A DNA stretch of 6,661 nucleotides from Anaerolineae bacterium (GTDB lineage: Bacteria > Chloroflexota > Anaerolineae > 4572-78 > J111), in NCBI GenBank assembly GCA_023382535.1, contig JAHDWA010000177.1, positions 1 through 6,661 of the forward strand. Reading direction: 5' to 3'. Under the pieces are notes generated by a model. That model ran no database searches and was not told the DNA's origin. It saw only the letters and a list, made by a program, of their open reading frames with translations. The stretch's first letter is position 1. Each line of letters starts with the position of its first letter. This document shows, piece after piece, positions 1 through 6,320 of this stretch. A program made the translations under genes and the position numbers.

Positions 1-55
<55 letters not shown>

Positions 56-144
56 TTATGTTGATAATTGATCATTGACCATTAATTATTGACAATTTTC
101 AATAGTCAATAATCAATTCTTAATTATTAATGGTTAATCGTTGA
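56..144. repeat. Twelve-unit heptad array between the two tRNA genes
   Basis: From 61 to 144 the sequence divides without a slip into twelve 7-base units, each starting with T and ending with A. Units 1-5 (61-95) fit TTRANNA on the plus strand, for example TTGATAA, TTGATCA and TTGACCA. Units 6-12 (96-144) fit the same consensus on the minus strand, except for one base in the last unit. The array therefore reverses orientation at 95/96, and a transcript of it could fold on itself. Within it, ATTATTGAC (85-93) and GTCAATAAT (105-113) are perfect inverted arms. It fills the tRNA-tRNA spacer except for five bases (56-60). Function is unknown. Dispersed intergenic repeat, processing spacer and recombination scar are all possible. 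Confidence 0.8.
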
Positions 145-217
145 TGGAGCTGAGGGGATTCGAACCCCTGGCCTCGACAGTGCGATTGTCGCGCTCTCCC
201 AGCTGAGCTACAGCCCC
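145..217 (-). tRNA. tRNA-Ala (anticodon CGC)
   Basis: Complete 73-base tRNA on the minus strand, including the discriminator A. Acceptor strands GGGGCTG and CAGCTCC pair fully, with a G3-U70 wobble, the classic alanine identity element. The D stem is GCTC/GAGC. The anticodon stem CGACA/TGTCG closes the loop ATCGCAC, giving anticodon CGC for GCG codons. The T arm AGGGG-TTCGAAT-CCCCT is canonical. The 3' CCA is not encoded, since A is followed by TCA. Outside the anticodon arm it is almost identical to the neighbouring tRNA-Ala(GGC). Confidence 0.97.
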
Positions 218-232
218 GCAGCAACGAAGACA

Positions 233-260
233 AGTATACTCAGGTGCGATGATTTGTCAA
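233..260 (-). promoter_or_regulatory. Sigma70-type promoter of the tRNA-Ala genes
   Basis: On the minus strand a perfect -35 TTGACA (260-255) is separated by 16 bases from a -10 TATACT (238-233). Transcription should start near 226, about nine bases before the 5' end of tRNA-Ala(CGC) at 217. No terminator-like T-tract separates the two tRNA genes, so one transcript could cover both. Confidence 0.8.
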
Positions 261-349
261 AAAAGAAGACGGAGAGATAGAGGGTTGGAAGAATGGCAGG
301 CTGGAAAGTTGGGTAGGAGAATTAGGGATATTCCAATCCTCCACTTTCT
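261..349. other. Gap between moaA and the tRNA promoter, with hairpin and purine-rich repeat
   Basis: No gene is supported here. On the minus strand, five bases past the moaA stop, an imperfect stem (344-335 with 323-313: ten pairs including one G-T wobble, one bulged base, 11-base loop) could end or protect the moaA mRNA, but no run of T follows it directly. The remainder is polypurine on the plus strand, with GGAAG/TGGAA-like blocks related to a repeat tract near 6413-6446. A 12-base identity, TGCCATTCTTCC, is shared (298-287 minus, 6413-6424 plus). Confidence 0.45.
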
Positions 350-1330
350 TCACCCACCAATCTGGCTCATGGTCCGGTTTTCGGCAAACTGGCCGTTCCG
401 CAACTGGTGGCCGACCGGCTTGGCCCGGATGGCCCGCTCAAACAGGGTCACCAAATCCTGGTGCGACCCACCGTTGCGCAGCGTCTGCCGAAAGTCAAGC
501 TCGCCGTCAACCAGCAGGCACATGCGCAGGCGGCCATCAGAGGTCAGGCGCATACGGTTGCAATCGTCGCAGTAGGGATTGCTGACGGGGCTGATGAAGC
601 CAACCGTCCCCAGCGAGCCGGCCAGCCGGTAGACCCGCGCTTCTCCGTCCAGGTGGCCGTTGTTGATGGGAAATAGCGGACCCAGTTCGGCTTCAATCCG
701 GCTTTTAACCTCGTCGCTGGAAACATAGTGCTCAAGCTGAATTTCGGTGGGGCCGGCGAAGGGCATCAACTCGATGAAGCGGATCTGCCAGGATTTCTCC
801 AGGGTGAGCCGGGCCAGTTCAACGGCGGCATCATCGTTATAACCACGCGTAATGACGGCATTGAGTTTAAGCGGGGTAAGCCCCGCTTTTTCAGCCGCCT
901 CAATTCCGGCCCAGGCTTTGTCGAAGGTACCCAGCCGCATAATTGTGGCAATGCTTTCTTTATTCAGGGAGTCGACGTGAATATTGACCCGTTTCAGCCC
1001 GGCGTCGGCCAGCTCCTGGGCCAGATACGGCAGGCGGTAGCCGTTGGTCGTCATCACCAGTTCCTCAACCCCTTCAACATGAGCCAGCCGCCGCACAATT
1101 TCGACGATATCCTGGCGCAGCGTCGGCTCGCCGCCGGTCAGCCGAACTTTTTTAAAGCCGACATCTACGGCTGCCCGCACCACTTTTTCCAATTCTGCCG
1201 CAGTGAGGAGTTCCGGGGCGGGGATAAAACTTAAGCCATGCATCGGCATGCAGTAGACGCAGCGCAAATTGCAGCGGTCGGTCAGGGAAAGACGTAAATA
1301 ATTTATCTCTCGGCCATAACTATCTTTCAC
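350..1330 (-). CDS. moaA: GTP 3',8-cyclase MoaA (radical SAM)
   Basis: This 326-residue protein, typical MoaA length, catalyses the first step of molybdenum-cofactor synthesis, rearranging GTP to 3',8-cyclo-7,8-dihydro-GTP in the cytosol. The N-terminal radical-SAM cluster motif CNLRCVYC places cysteines at 20, 24 and 27. GGEPTLR follows at 66-72, the SAM-binding segment. The C-terminal cluster motif has Cys254, Cys257 and Cys271, which in the family ligate the second [4Fe-4S] that binds GTP. The protein ends in the conserved double glycine (MSQIGG). I chose the GTG start at 1330-1328 because AAGGAG (1346-1341) lies ten bases upstream and the protein then begins VKDSYGREINYLRLSLTDRC, the usual family start. 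An in-frame GTG at 1483 would add 51 residues with no family resemblance. No other moa gene is in view. It has its own promoter and is separated from the upstream regulator gene by a terminator. Confidence 0.95.
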   Translation of the reverse strand: MKDSYGREINYLRLSLTDRCNLRCVYCMPMHGLSFIPAPELLTAAELEKVVRAAVDVGFKKVRLTGGEPTLRQDIVEIVRRLAHVEGVEELVMTTNGYRLPYLAQELADAGLKRVNIHVDSLNKESIATIMRLGTFDKAWAGIEAAEKAGLTPLKLNAVITRGYNDDAAVELARLTLEKSWQIRFIELMPFAGPTEIQLEHYVSSDEVKSRIEAELGPLFPINNGHLDGEARVYRLAGSLGTVGFISPVSNPYCDDCNRMRLTSDGRLRMCLLVDGELDFRQTLRNGGSHQDLVTLFERAIRAKPVGHQLRNGQFAENRTMSQIGG

Positions 1331-1503
1331 GCGGCTTCTTCTCCTTAGAAAATAGTAGTCAGCAGCCAGATAACCAGAATTGTTGGTTGTTACCTGCGAC
1401 CTTGCTACCTTATTTTTACACTGATTTAACTGATTGGAGTAGTGACAAAAGGCTTGGATTATCAGCGATTTGTCATCTCTCACCCCTGCTTTATCAAAAG
1501 CGA
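1331..1503 (-). promoter_or_regulatory. Long 5' leader of moaA
   Basis: If transcription starts near 1503, the moaA mRNA has an untranslated leader of about 170 bases, long for a bacterial gene. It contains AAGGAG at 1346-1341 and a possible stem CAGGTAAC/GTTATCTG (1396-1389 with 1374-1367, one wobble, 14-base loop) lying 20 bases before it. A four-codon open frame begins with ATG at 1476 but has no convincing ribosome site. I could not fit the Moco-riboswitch fold by eye, so any regulatory role is inference. Confidence 0.35.
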
Positions 1504-1538
1504 TATGCTATTATAGCATAACCCTGTTGATTAAAAAA
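1504..1538 (-). promoter_or_regulatory. moaA promoter with operator-like palindrome
   Basis: On the minus strand, TGCTATAAT gives an extended -10 (TGn + TATAAT, the hexamer at 1515-1510). The -35 at a 17-base spacing would be the T-run of the upstream terminator, a poor match, so the TG extension probably carries the promoter. The -10 sits inside a perfect palindrome, TATGCTAT-T-ATAGCATA (1504-1520, 8-base arms, one central base), a plausible repressor site. Confidence 0.55.
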
Positions 1539-1558
1539 CCGGTCAGCGGGCCCCGGTT
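1533..1558 (-). terminator. Intrinsic terminator of the SufR-like regulator gene
   Basis: On the minus strand, AACCGG (1558-1553) pairs with CCGGTT (1542-1537) around a ten-base GC-rich loop, followed at once by a run of T (six in total, including two in the stem). It lies about 60 bases past the regulator stop and just upstream of the moaA -10, so the two codirectional genes look like separate transcripts. Confidence 0.75.
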
Positions 1559-1619
1559 ATGCTTATAATCCTTAACTGTATTTTTTCAATCAAGGCAGGT
1601 ATGATACAATAGGCCGCAA

Positions 1620-2261
1620 TCAGCGCGGCTCCAAAATCAACTCAATCGGTCTGGAAATACGATACGTACAGTGCTCGTCGGCGGTGCTCAGGCAGGCGAT
1701 GCGGGTTGGGTTCGTATCAAGCATTGAGCTGATAATTTGCTTGTCAAGCAGACAAACTTCGGCGTGGTCTTTGGCAACCTGGCGATAAGGGCAGGAATAG
1801 GCGTGGATCATGTAGCCGTTTTCTTTTGCCTCCCAATCTACCACAAAGCCTTTGGTTGACAAAAAAGCGACGACCTCGTCCAGCCGTTCCTCAAAGGTTT
1901 GGTTTTCTTTGGGAGCTGGGGCTTCATTGGCTAAACGGTGAGCAATGTTGTTAAAAATTTGCCTCACCCCATCCCGGCCCAACTGCTGGGTTAATTCAAC
2001 CAGCAGATAATCGGTCAAGCCGAAATAATCTTCAGGGAAAAGCTCGTCGGCCGCTTTGGTGAGCTGGTAAACCTGGGAGGGACGCCCCGGCCCGCTTTGG
2101 CGGCGAATGGCCGAAGATGTGATTAAGTTTTCAGCTTGCAGCACGTTAAGATGATGCCGCACCGCCATCGGGGTCAGGCTCACGGTTGCGGCTAATTCCT
2201 CAACGGTCGCATGCCCTTTTTCTTTGAGAAATTCTATGATCTGCTGCCGAGTTGCTTGCAT
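1620..2261 (-). CDS. SufR-like Fe-S-sensing winged-helix transcriptional regulator
   Basis: A 213-residue soluble DNA-binding protein. Residues 1-75 form an ArsR/DeoR-type winged helix: ATVEELAATVSLTPMAVRHH (18-37) is the helix-turn-helix, followed by GPGRPSQVYQLT, the usual wing. The C-terminal half has the SufR/COG2345 pattern: CPYRQVAKDHAEVC (Cys157-x12-Cys170), Cys190, then HCTY (Cys198). In SufR proteins of cyanobacteria and actinobacteria, conserved cysteines here hold an Fe-S cluster whose loss alters DNA binding at suf genes. Cluster binding in this protein is inferred from the cysteine pattern. No suf genes are in view; it is divergent from nuoBCD across 238 bases, so local targets may be itself and nuo. 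The ATG at 2261 is the first start in frame that gives a complete HTH; the ribosome site before it is weak (AAAGAA). Which effector it senses is uncertain. Confidence 0.82.
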   Translation of the reverse strand: MQATRQQIIEFLKEKGHATVEELAATVSLTPMAVRHHLNVLQAENLITSSAIRRQSGPGRPSQVYQLTKAADELFPEDYFGLTDYLLVELTQQLGRDGVRQIFNNIAHRLANEAPAPKENQTFEERLDEVVAFLSTKGFVVDWEAKENGYMIHAYSCPYRQVAKDHAEVCLLDKQIISSMLDTNPTRIACLSTADEHCTYRISRPIELILEPR

Positions 2262-2308
2262 GGATAGTTCTTTAGAAAGAGTTGGCTCAATTAACTTACG
2301 ATCTAAAG

Positions 2309-2339
2309 CAATTATACCACAGTAGCAAATTCAAATCAA
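2309..2339 (-). promoter_or_regulatory. Promoter of the SufR-like regulator
   Basis: On the minus strand, -35 TTGATT (2339-2334), a 17-base spacer and a perfect -10 TATAAT (2316-2311). Start is expected near 2304, giving a leader of about 43 bases. The -10 lies inside CTGTGGTATAATTG (2322-2309), which recurs in the divergent nuo promoter. Confidence 0.75.
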
Positions 2340-2343
2340 TTTT

Positions 2344-2362
2344 TATTATAATAGATATAATA
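2344..2362. promoter_or_regulatory. AT-rich palindrome between the divergent promoters
   Basis: TATTATA (2344-2350) and TATAATA (2356-2362) are perfect 7-base inverted arms around five bases, lying between the -35 boxes of the two divergent promoters. Placement suits an operator or a DNA-bending site. In such AT-rich sequence a chance palindrome is quite possible. Confidence 0.35.
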
Positions 2363-2379
2363 TTTATTATCAAAAATAA

Positions 2380-2411
2380 TTGACAAAGTTTGGGCCGCTG
2401 TGGTATAGTTG
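2380..2411 (+). promoter_or_regulatory. Promoter of the nuoBCD-nuoI operon
   Basis: Perfect -35 TTGACA (2380-2385), 18-base spacer, -10 TATAGT (2404-2409). Start is expected near 2416, giving a leader of about 84 bases. The -10 is embedded in CTGTGGTATAGTTG (2398-2411), 13 of 14 bases identical to the element over the -10 of the divergent regulator promoter. Confidence 0.75.
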
Positions 2412-2441
2412 TTATGTGTGAAAAAAGGGACAAAAAAGCAC

Positions 2442-2476
2442 GTTTGACGTTTAAGCGTTTAACGTTGAACGCAAAC
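2442..2476 (+). repeat. Leader hairpin built from ACGTTTR-like heptads, upstream of the nuoBCD ribosome site
   Basis: The sequence is made of ACGTTTG, ACGTTTA, GCGTTTA, ACGTTGA and ACGCAAA units (2440-2475, with one extra A). As RNA, 2442-2454 pairs with 2465-2476: twelve pairs including one G-U, one bulged A (2447), and a ten-base loop. An alternative is the near-palindrome 2455-2472 (16 of 18 matching). The stem ends four bases before AGGAGG, so it could affect ribosome access or mRNA life. The role is inferred. Confidence 0.5.
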
Positions 2477-2480
2477 TTAG

Positions 2481-2486
2481 AGGAGG
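2481..2486 (+). promoter_or_regulatory. Ribosome binding site of nuoBCD
   Basis: AGGAGG is a perfect anti-16S match, but it is 13 bases before the ATG at 2500, longer than the usual 5-9. No alternative start codon lies closer in frame, and the NuoB domain begins well inside the protein, so the start at 2500 is kept. Confidence 0.7.
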
Positions 2487-2499
2487 AAAAGCGTCGAAG

Positions 2500-4977
2500 A
2501 TGACAGTAGAAGCACGCCCGATTGCTGACGAAGAAGAGATTGAAATTCCCGAGGAATTAAAGTCAAATATATTTTTGAGCAAGCTGGACAGTCTTTACAA
2601 CTGGGGCCGGGCTTATTCTTTGTGGCCCCTCACCTTTGGCTTGGCCTGCTGCGCCATTGAGATGATCGCGACGGGTGCGGCGCGCTACGACCAGGATCGC
2701 TTTGGTGCAGCGTTGTATCGAGCCAGTCCGCGCCAGGCTGATTTTATGATTGTTTCGGGCACGGTAACCAAGAAGATGGTGCCACAGATTGTGCGTATCT
2801 ACAACCAGATGCCGGAGCCGAAGTACGTCATCAGTATGGGCGCTTGTGCCACCGGCGGCGGCCCCTTCAAAGAAGGGTACAATGTTGTTTCCGGAATTGA
2901 TAAATACATTCCAGTTGATGTGTATGTGCCCGGCTGCCCGCCCACCCCCCAAGCCCTGCTGCATGGCCTGATCAGGCTGCAAGAAAAAATCAAAGGCCAG
3001 TCTATCAAAACCGTGCCCTGGTATCGTAAAGACGAAGAGATGGGCGCTATTCCCATTCCTATATTGGGGCCGGATATTGTGGACCCGCGCCAACTGCCCC
3101 TGATTAAGGAGACCTTGAAGAAAGCCCGCCAGCAGGGGACGGCGCAGGTGGCTGATACAGGCCCCAAGCCACGCCCCAAGCGGGTTGTCAAGCCGCCCAA
3201 AGTACCCACGTGGGATACTACGCCAACCGAGCGAGCAACGGCCCTGGCCAACACCATTAACGAAGGCTTGCAGGCTCAGGCCGTCACCCCCGAAGCCGAT
3301 ACGCTGATTGTGGCCCCGGAGCATTTAGTCGCCTTTGGCCAGTATGTGCGTGACCAGTTGCACTATGAATTGCTCAGCAACGTGACCGGGGTAGATTATT
3401 TGGGCCGAGACGCTGACCAACGCTTTGAGGTGGTCTACCACGTCTACAGTATCAGCCAGCCCGACAAGCCGGTGCTGGTCTTCAAGGCCCGAACGCCTGA
3501 AGCCAATCCGGTACTGCCTTCGCTCTATGGTGTTTGGAAGACCTGCTACTTGCAGGAGCGTGAAGTTTACGATCTTTACGGTATTACCTTTACCGGTCAC
3601 CCGAATATGAAGCGCATTCTGTTGTGGGATGATTTCCACGGCCATCCGATGCGCAAGGATTATGAAGAAGCCTACTACGAGGAGCCGGTCAAGCCCTTCA
3701 CCAGCCGCTGGCCCGGCGGTCATCATGAGCGGGCCGAAGAACATAATCCCTTCAGCCATAATGTGGTTTATCCCAAGGAGTGGGACCCTGAGAAGTGGAC
3801 GCCGGATAAGTTTGAAGATTACCTGGAGCATGTCATCGAAGCTCGCGATGTTAAGGATACGACCGATTTTGACAGCGACCGCATCGTCATCAACCTGGGA
3901 CCGCACCACCCCAGCACCCACGGGGTGTTCCGTATGGTCGTCACTCTGGAAGGCGAAACGATTGTGGAGCTGGAACCGGTGTTGGGCTACCTGCACCGCA
4001 ACCACGAGAAGATCGGTGAGCGCAACGGCTGGCTGATGAACATGCCCTTCACCGACCGGCTCGACTACTTCAACTCGATGCAGAACAACCTGGGCTATGC
4101 CCTGGCGGTCGAAAAGCTGGCTGAAATCCCGGTGCCGGAGCGAGCCGAGTATATCCGGGTGATTATGGCCGAAATGAACCGCGTTTTCAGCCATATCTCG
4201 CTGCTGGGCTTTTTGATGAACGACCTCGGCGCGCTGGCAACTCCCTTGTTTTACGCGTTTGAAACTCGCGAGCGCGTGCTTGACCTGTTTGAAGAGGCCA
4301 GCGGCTCGCGCATGATGTGCAACTACATGCGCTTCGGCGGGGTGGCTTACGACATCAGCGATGACTGGCTGAAACGAGCACAAGTAGTGACCGACAGTAT
4401 GGCTCGTTCGTTGGATGAGTTGGATGGGCTGGTTACCGGCAATGAAATTGTGCTGTCACGGACCAAAGACGTCGGTTATCTCTCGGCGGAAGAGCTGATC
4501 AGCCACGGCGTCACCGGCCCCATGCTGCGCGCCGCCGGGGTCAAGTACGACATCCGCAAAGTGGAGCCGTACAGCATCTATGACCGCTTCGATTTCGACA
4601 TCCCCACCCAGCCCGACAGCGATGTGTTTTGCCGTTTCTACCAGCGCATTCTCGAAGCGCGGGAGAGTCTGAAAATTCTCGACCAGGCCTTCAAGGGCAT
4701 CAAAAACACGCAGCCCGGCGACATCCTGGGTGGCAAAGCTTCTTATACCATCCGCGTGCCAGCCGGCGAAGCCTATGCCCGGATTGAACACTCCAAAGGC
4801 GAGCTGGGTTACTACATTGTGAGCAACGGTTCCGGCAACCCGTGGCGCTATCGGGTGCGCTCGTCGTGTTTCATCAACCTCAATGCGCTGGCCGATATGT
4901 GCAAAGGTGGCAAGGTGGCCGATACCATTGTCACCCTGGGTGCTATTGATATTGTTTTAGGGGAGGTAGACCGCTAA
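2500..4977 (+). CDS. nuoBCD: NADH-quinone oxidoreductase subunits B/C/D fusion (NuoBCD)
   Basis: One 825-residue chain joins three complex I subunits that connect the peripheral arm to the quinone site on the cytoplasmic membrane face. After an acidic N-terminus, residues about 25-165 are NuoB: Cys50-Cys51 (ACCAIEM), Cys116 (MGACATGG) and Cys146 (PGCPPTP), the ligands of terminal cluster N2. A Pro/Lys/Arg-rich linker follows (222-236). Residues about 265-390 are NuoC, with the 30-kDa signature from ERE at 353-355 to HPMRKDY at 382-388. Residues about 460-825 are Nuo[10 protein letters not shown] (467-475), the quinone-site loop with its His, GYLHR (496-500) and the terminal GEVDR. All key residues are present and no frameshift is seen. 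NuoCD fusions are familiar from E. coli; the triple fusion is rarer. nuoA is not upstream; the gene is first in its operon and overlaps nuoI by one base (TAATG). Confidence 0.96.
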   Translation: MTVEARPIADEEEIEIPEELKSNIFLSKLDSLYNWGRAYSLWPLTFGLACCAIEMIATGAARYDQDRFGAALYRASPRQADFMIVSGTVTKKMVPQIVRIYNQMPEPKYVISMGACATGGGPFKEGYNVVSGIDKYIPVDVYVPGCPPTPQALLHGLIRLQEKIKGQSIKTVPWYRKDEEMGAIPIPILGPDIVDPRQLPLIKETLKKARQQGTAQVADTGPKPRPKRVVKPPKVPTWDTTPTERATALANTINEGLQAQAVTPEADTLIVAPEHLVAFGQYVRDQLHYELLSNVTGVDYLGRDADQRFEVVYHVYSISQPDKPVLVFKARTPEANPVLPSLYGVWKTCYLQEREVYDLYGITFTGHPNMKRILLWDDFHGHPMRKDYEEAYYEEPVKPFTSRWPGGHHERAEEHNPFSHNVVYPKEWDPEKWTPDKFEDYLEHVIEARDVKDTTDFDSDRIVINLGPHHPSTHGVFRMVVTLEGETIVELEPVLGYLHRNHEKIGERNGWLMNMPFTDRLDYFNSMQNNLGYALAVEKLAEIPVPERAEYIRVIMAEMNRVFSHISLLGFLMNDLGALATPLFYAFETRERVLDLFEEASGSRMMCNYMRFGGVAYDISDDWLKRAQVVTDSMARSLDELDGLVTGNEIVLSRTKDVGYLSAEELISHGVTGPMLRAAGVKYDIRKVEPYSIYDRFDFDIPTQPDSDVFCRFYQRILEARESLKILDQAFKGIKNTQPGDILGGKASYTIRVPAGEAYARIEHSKGELGYYIVSNGSGNPWRYRVRSSCFINLNALADMCKGGKVADTIVTLGAIDIVLGEVDR

Positions 4978-6311
4978 TGTTTGGCTTAGGAGTTGTCAAA
5001 GGATTAGGCATCACCCTTAAACATTTTATTGACACCTATGTGGACGATATAAAGTACTTCTATTTCCCCAGCAGCGCCACCAGCGCCGAAGCCTTCGCCC
5101 GGCGGCAGGGGCCGGAAGGCCGGGGTATCTTTACCGTCGAATATCCGGAGATGAAGCTGCAAACGCCGGAGAATTTCCGCTTCTTGCCGTTTTTGATCAC
5201 GGATTATGACGTCCCCGCAGATAGCCCGGATTATGACCGGTCTGAAGCTCTGGAGCAGAACCGTTGTACCAGTTGCGGCATCTGCGCCAAGGTCTGCCCG
5301 CCGCAGTGCATCTGGATTGTCCGCACCGATGATCCCAAAACCGGCAAGCCCATTCCGCAGCCGGCCGAGTTTTACATTGATACCGACATCTGCATGAACT
5401 GCGGCTACTGCGCCGAGTTTTGCCCCTTCGACGCCATCAAAATGGATCACGATTTTGAATTGGCCGACTACGAACGGGAGGTCGGCCATGTACACGACCT
5501 GGACCGGCTGCTCAAGCCGATCAGTTATTACGCCGCTATCCGGCCTACCTGGAACGCCAAGGAAGAAGCCGCTCGCCGCGCCGCCGAAGAGGAAAAAGAG
5601 CGCAAAGCGGCTGAAAAGGCTGCGGCGGCTGCCGCTTCTAAAGTTGCGGAAGCCAAAGAAGTTACCACAGAAGGGGCCACTTATAAAGCTGATGCGGCCA
5701 GTGATGTAGCTGGCGCCCCTCAGCCTAAACGCTCGCCGGAGGAGATTAAGGCGATGCGTGAGGCGATGCTGGCCAAGAAACAGCAAAAGGAAATAGGGGG
5801 TGAAGCGCCGTCAGTTGATGCCGAAGCGGCCGCTCGGGCCGAAATAAAAGCCAGCGCCGGTGATGGGGCAGAGACTCCTGAAGCTAAACCCAAACGCACG
5901 CCCGAGGAAATCAAAGCTCAACGTGAGGCAATGATGGCAAAACGGGCACAGCGAGCGGCGGGGGGCGTCATCGAGGTTGAGCCTGAGGCTAAGACTGAGC
6001 CGGCGGAAGTTCAAGCTGAAACGCGCCCGCCGGTTCAGGCCCAGGCGCCAGCAGCGCCGGATGATCTAAAAGTTATCGAAGGCATCGGCCCCAGGATTGC
6101 AACCTTGCTCCAATCGGCGGGTATTACGACCTTTGCCCAGTTGGCCCAAACCGAAGTGAGCCGCCTGGAGCAACTGCTGGTGGAGGCAAATCTGCGCCGG
6201 CTGGCCGACCCGGCCACCTGGCCGGAGCAAGCCAGACTGGCGGCTGCGGGGGATTGGGAGGCTTTTAAGGTGCTGACCGAGCAGCTCAAAGGGGGCCGGC
6301 GGGTAGAGTAA
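4977..6311 (+). CDS. nuoI: NuoI-like two-[4Fe-4S] subunit with charged linker and C-terminal helix-hairpin-helix module
   Basis: This 444-residue protein is more than twice the usual NuoI length. Residues 1-200 are NuoI: an amphipathic start (GLGVVKGLGITLKHF) and two ferredoxin motifs, Cys97/100/103/107 (CTSCGICAKVCP) and Cys139/142/145/149 (CMNCGYCAEFCP), expected to hold N6a and N6b and pass electrons to N2 in NuoB. Residues 192-225 are Ala/Lys/Glu helix. Two copies of a 21-residue motif follow (PKRSPEEIKAMREAMLAKKQ at 250-269; PKRTPEEIKAQREAMMAKRA at 305-324), separated by acidic low-complexity sequence. Residues 362-444 form a compact module: DDLKVIEGIGPR (362-373), a helix-hairpin-helix signature, then DPATWPEQARLAA (411-423) and a GGR end. 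Such modules bind DNA, RNA or protein elsewhere; its role here is unknown. The start overlaps the nuoBCD stop, with GGAGG ten bases before, indicating translational coupling. Confidence 0.92.
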   Translation: MFGLGVVKGLGITLKHFIDTYVDDIKYFYFPSSATSAEAFARRQGPEGRGIFTVEYPEMKLQTPENFRFLPFLITDYDVPADSPDYDRSEALEQNRCTSCGICAKVCPPQCIWIVRTDDPKTGKPIPQPAEFYIDTDICMNCGYCAEFCPFDAIKMDHDFELADYEREVGHVHDLDRLLKPISYYAAIRPTWNAKEEAARRAAEEEKERKAAEKAAAAAASKVAEAKEVTTEGATYKADAASDVAGAPQPKRSPEEIKAMREAMLAKKQQKEIGGEAPSVDAEAAARAEIKASAGDGAETPEAKPKRTPEEIKAQREAMMAKRAQRAAGGVIEVEPEAKTEPAEVQAETRPPVQAQAPAAPDDLKVIEGIGPRIATLLQSAGITTFAQLAQTEVSRLEQLLVEANLRRLADPATWPEQARLAAAGDWEAFKVLTEQLKGGRRVE

Positions 6312-6320
6312 GGTCCACAG

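Noticed and set aside
61..144. CRISPR-like array
   Set aside because: Units are 7 bases and contiguous without spacers; there are no 25-37 base repeats and no cas genes.
728..1234. Open frame of 168 codons on the plus strand within moaA
   Set aside because: Antisense shadow of moaA; no recognisable domain. The same holds for the frames at 249-575 and 407-676.
1331..1483. N-terminal extension of moaA to an upstream in-frame GTG at 1483 (377 residues)
   Set aside because: The extra 51 residues resemble nothing in MoaA, their ribosome site is poor, and the GTG at 1330 has AAGGAG at ten bases and yields the usual family N-terminus.
1331..1503. Moco riboswitch in the moaA leader
   Set aside because: I could not match its conserved stems or loops by eye; kept only as an unexplained leader.
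2262..2499. Cyanobacterial-type SufR operator CAAC-N6-GTTG in the divergent region
   Set aside because: No copy of this inverted repeat was found between the two genes; GTTG words occur but not paired at the required spacing. A lineage-specific site would differ.
3325..4383. Open frame of 352 codons on the minus strand opposite nuoC/nuoD
   Set aside because: It lies entirely antisense to an unambiguous conserved coding region, its protein is compositionally odd (His/Val rich) and it has no ribosome site; it is a shadow frame.
2500..4977. Three separate nuoB, nuoC and nuoD genes joined by sequencing errors
   Set aside because: The frame is continuous, there are no ribosome sites or start codons placed as expected at the domain joins, and the linkers are Pro/Lys/Arg-rich or acidic, as true interdomain linkers are.
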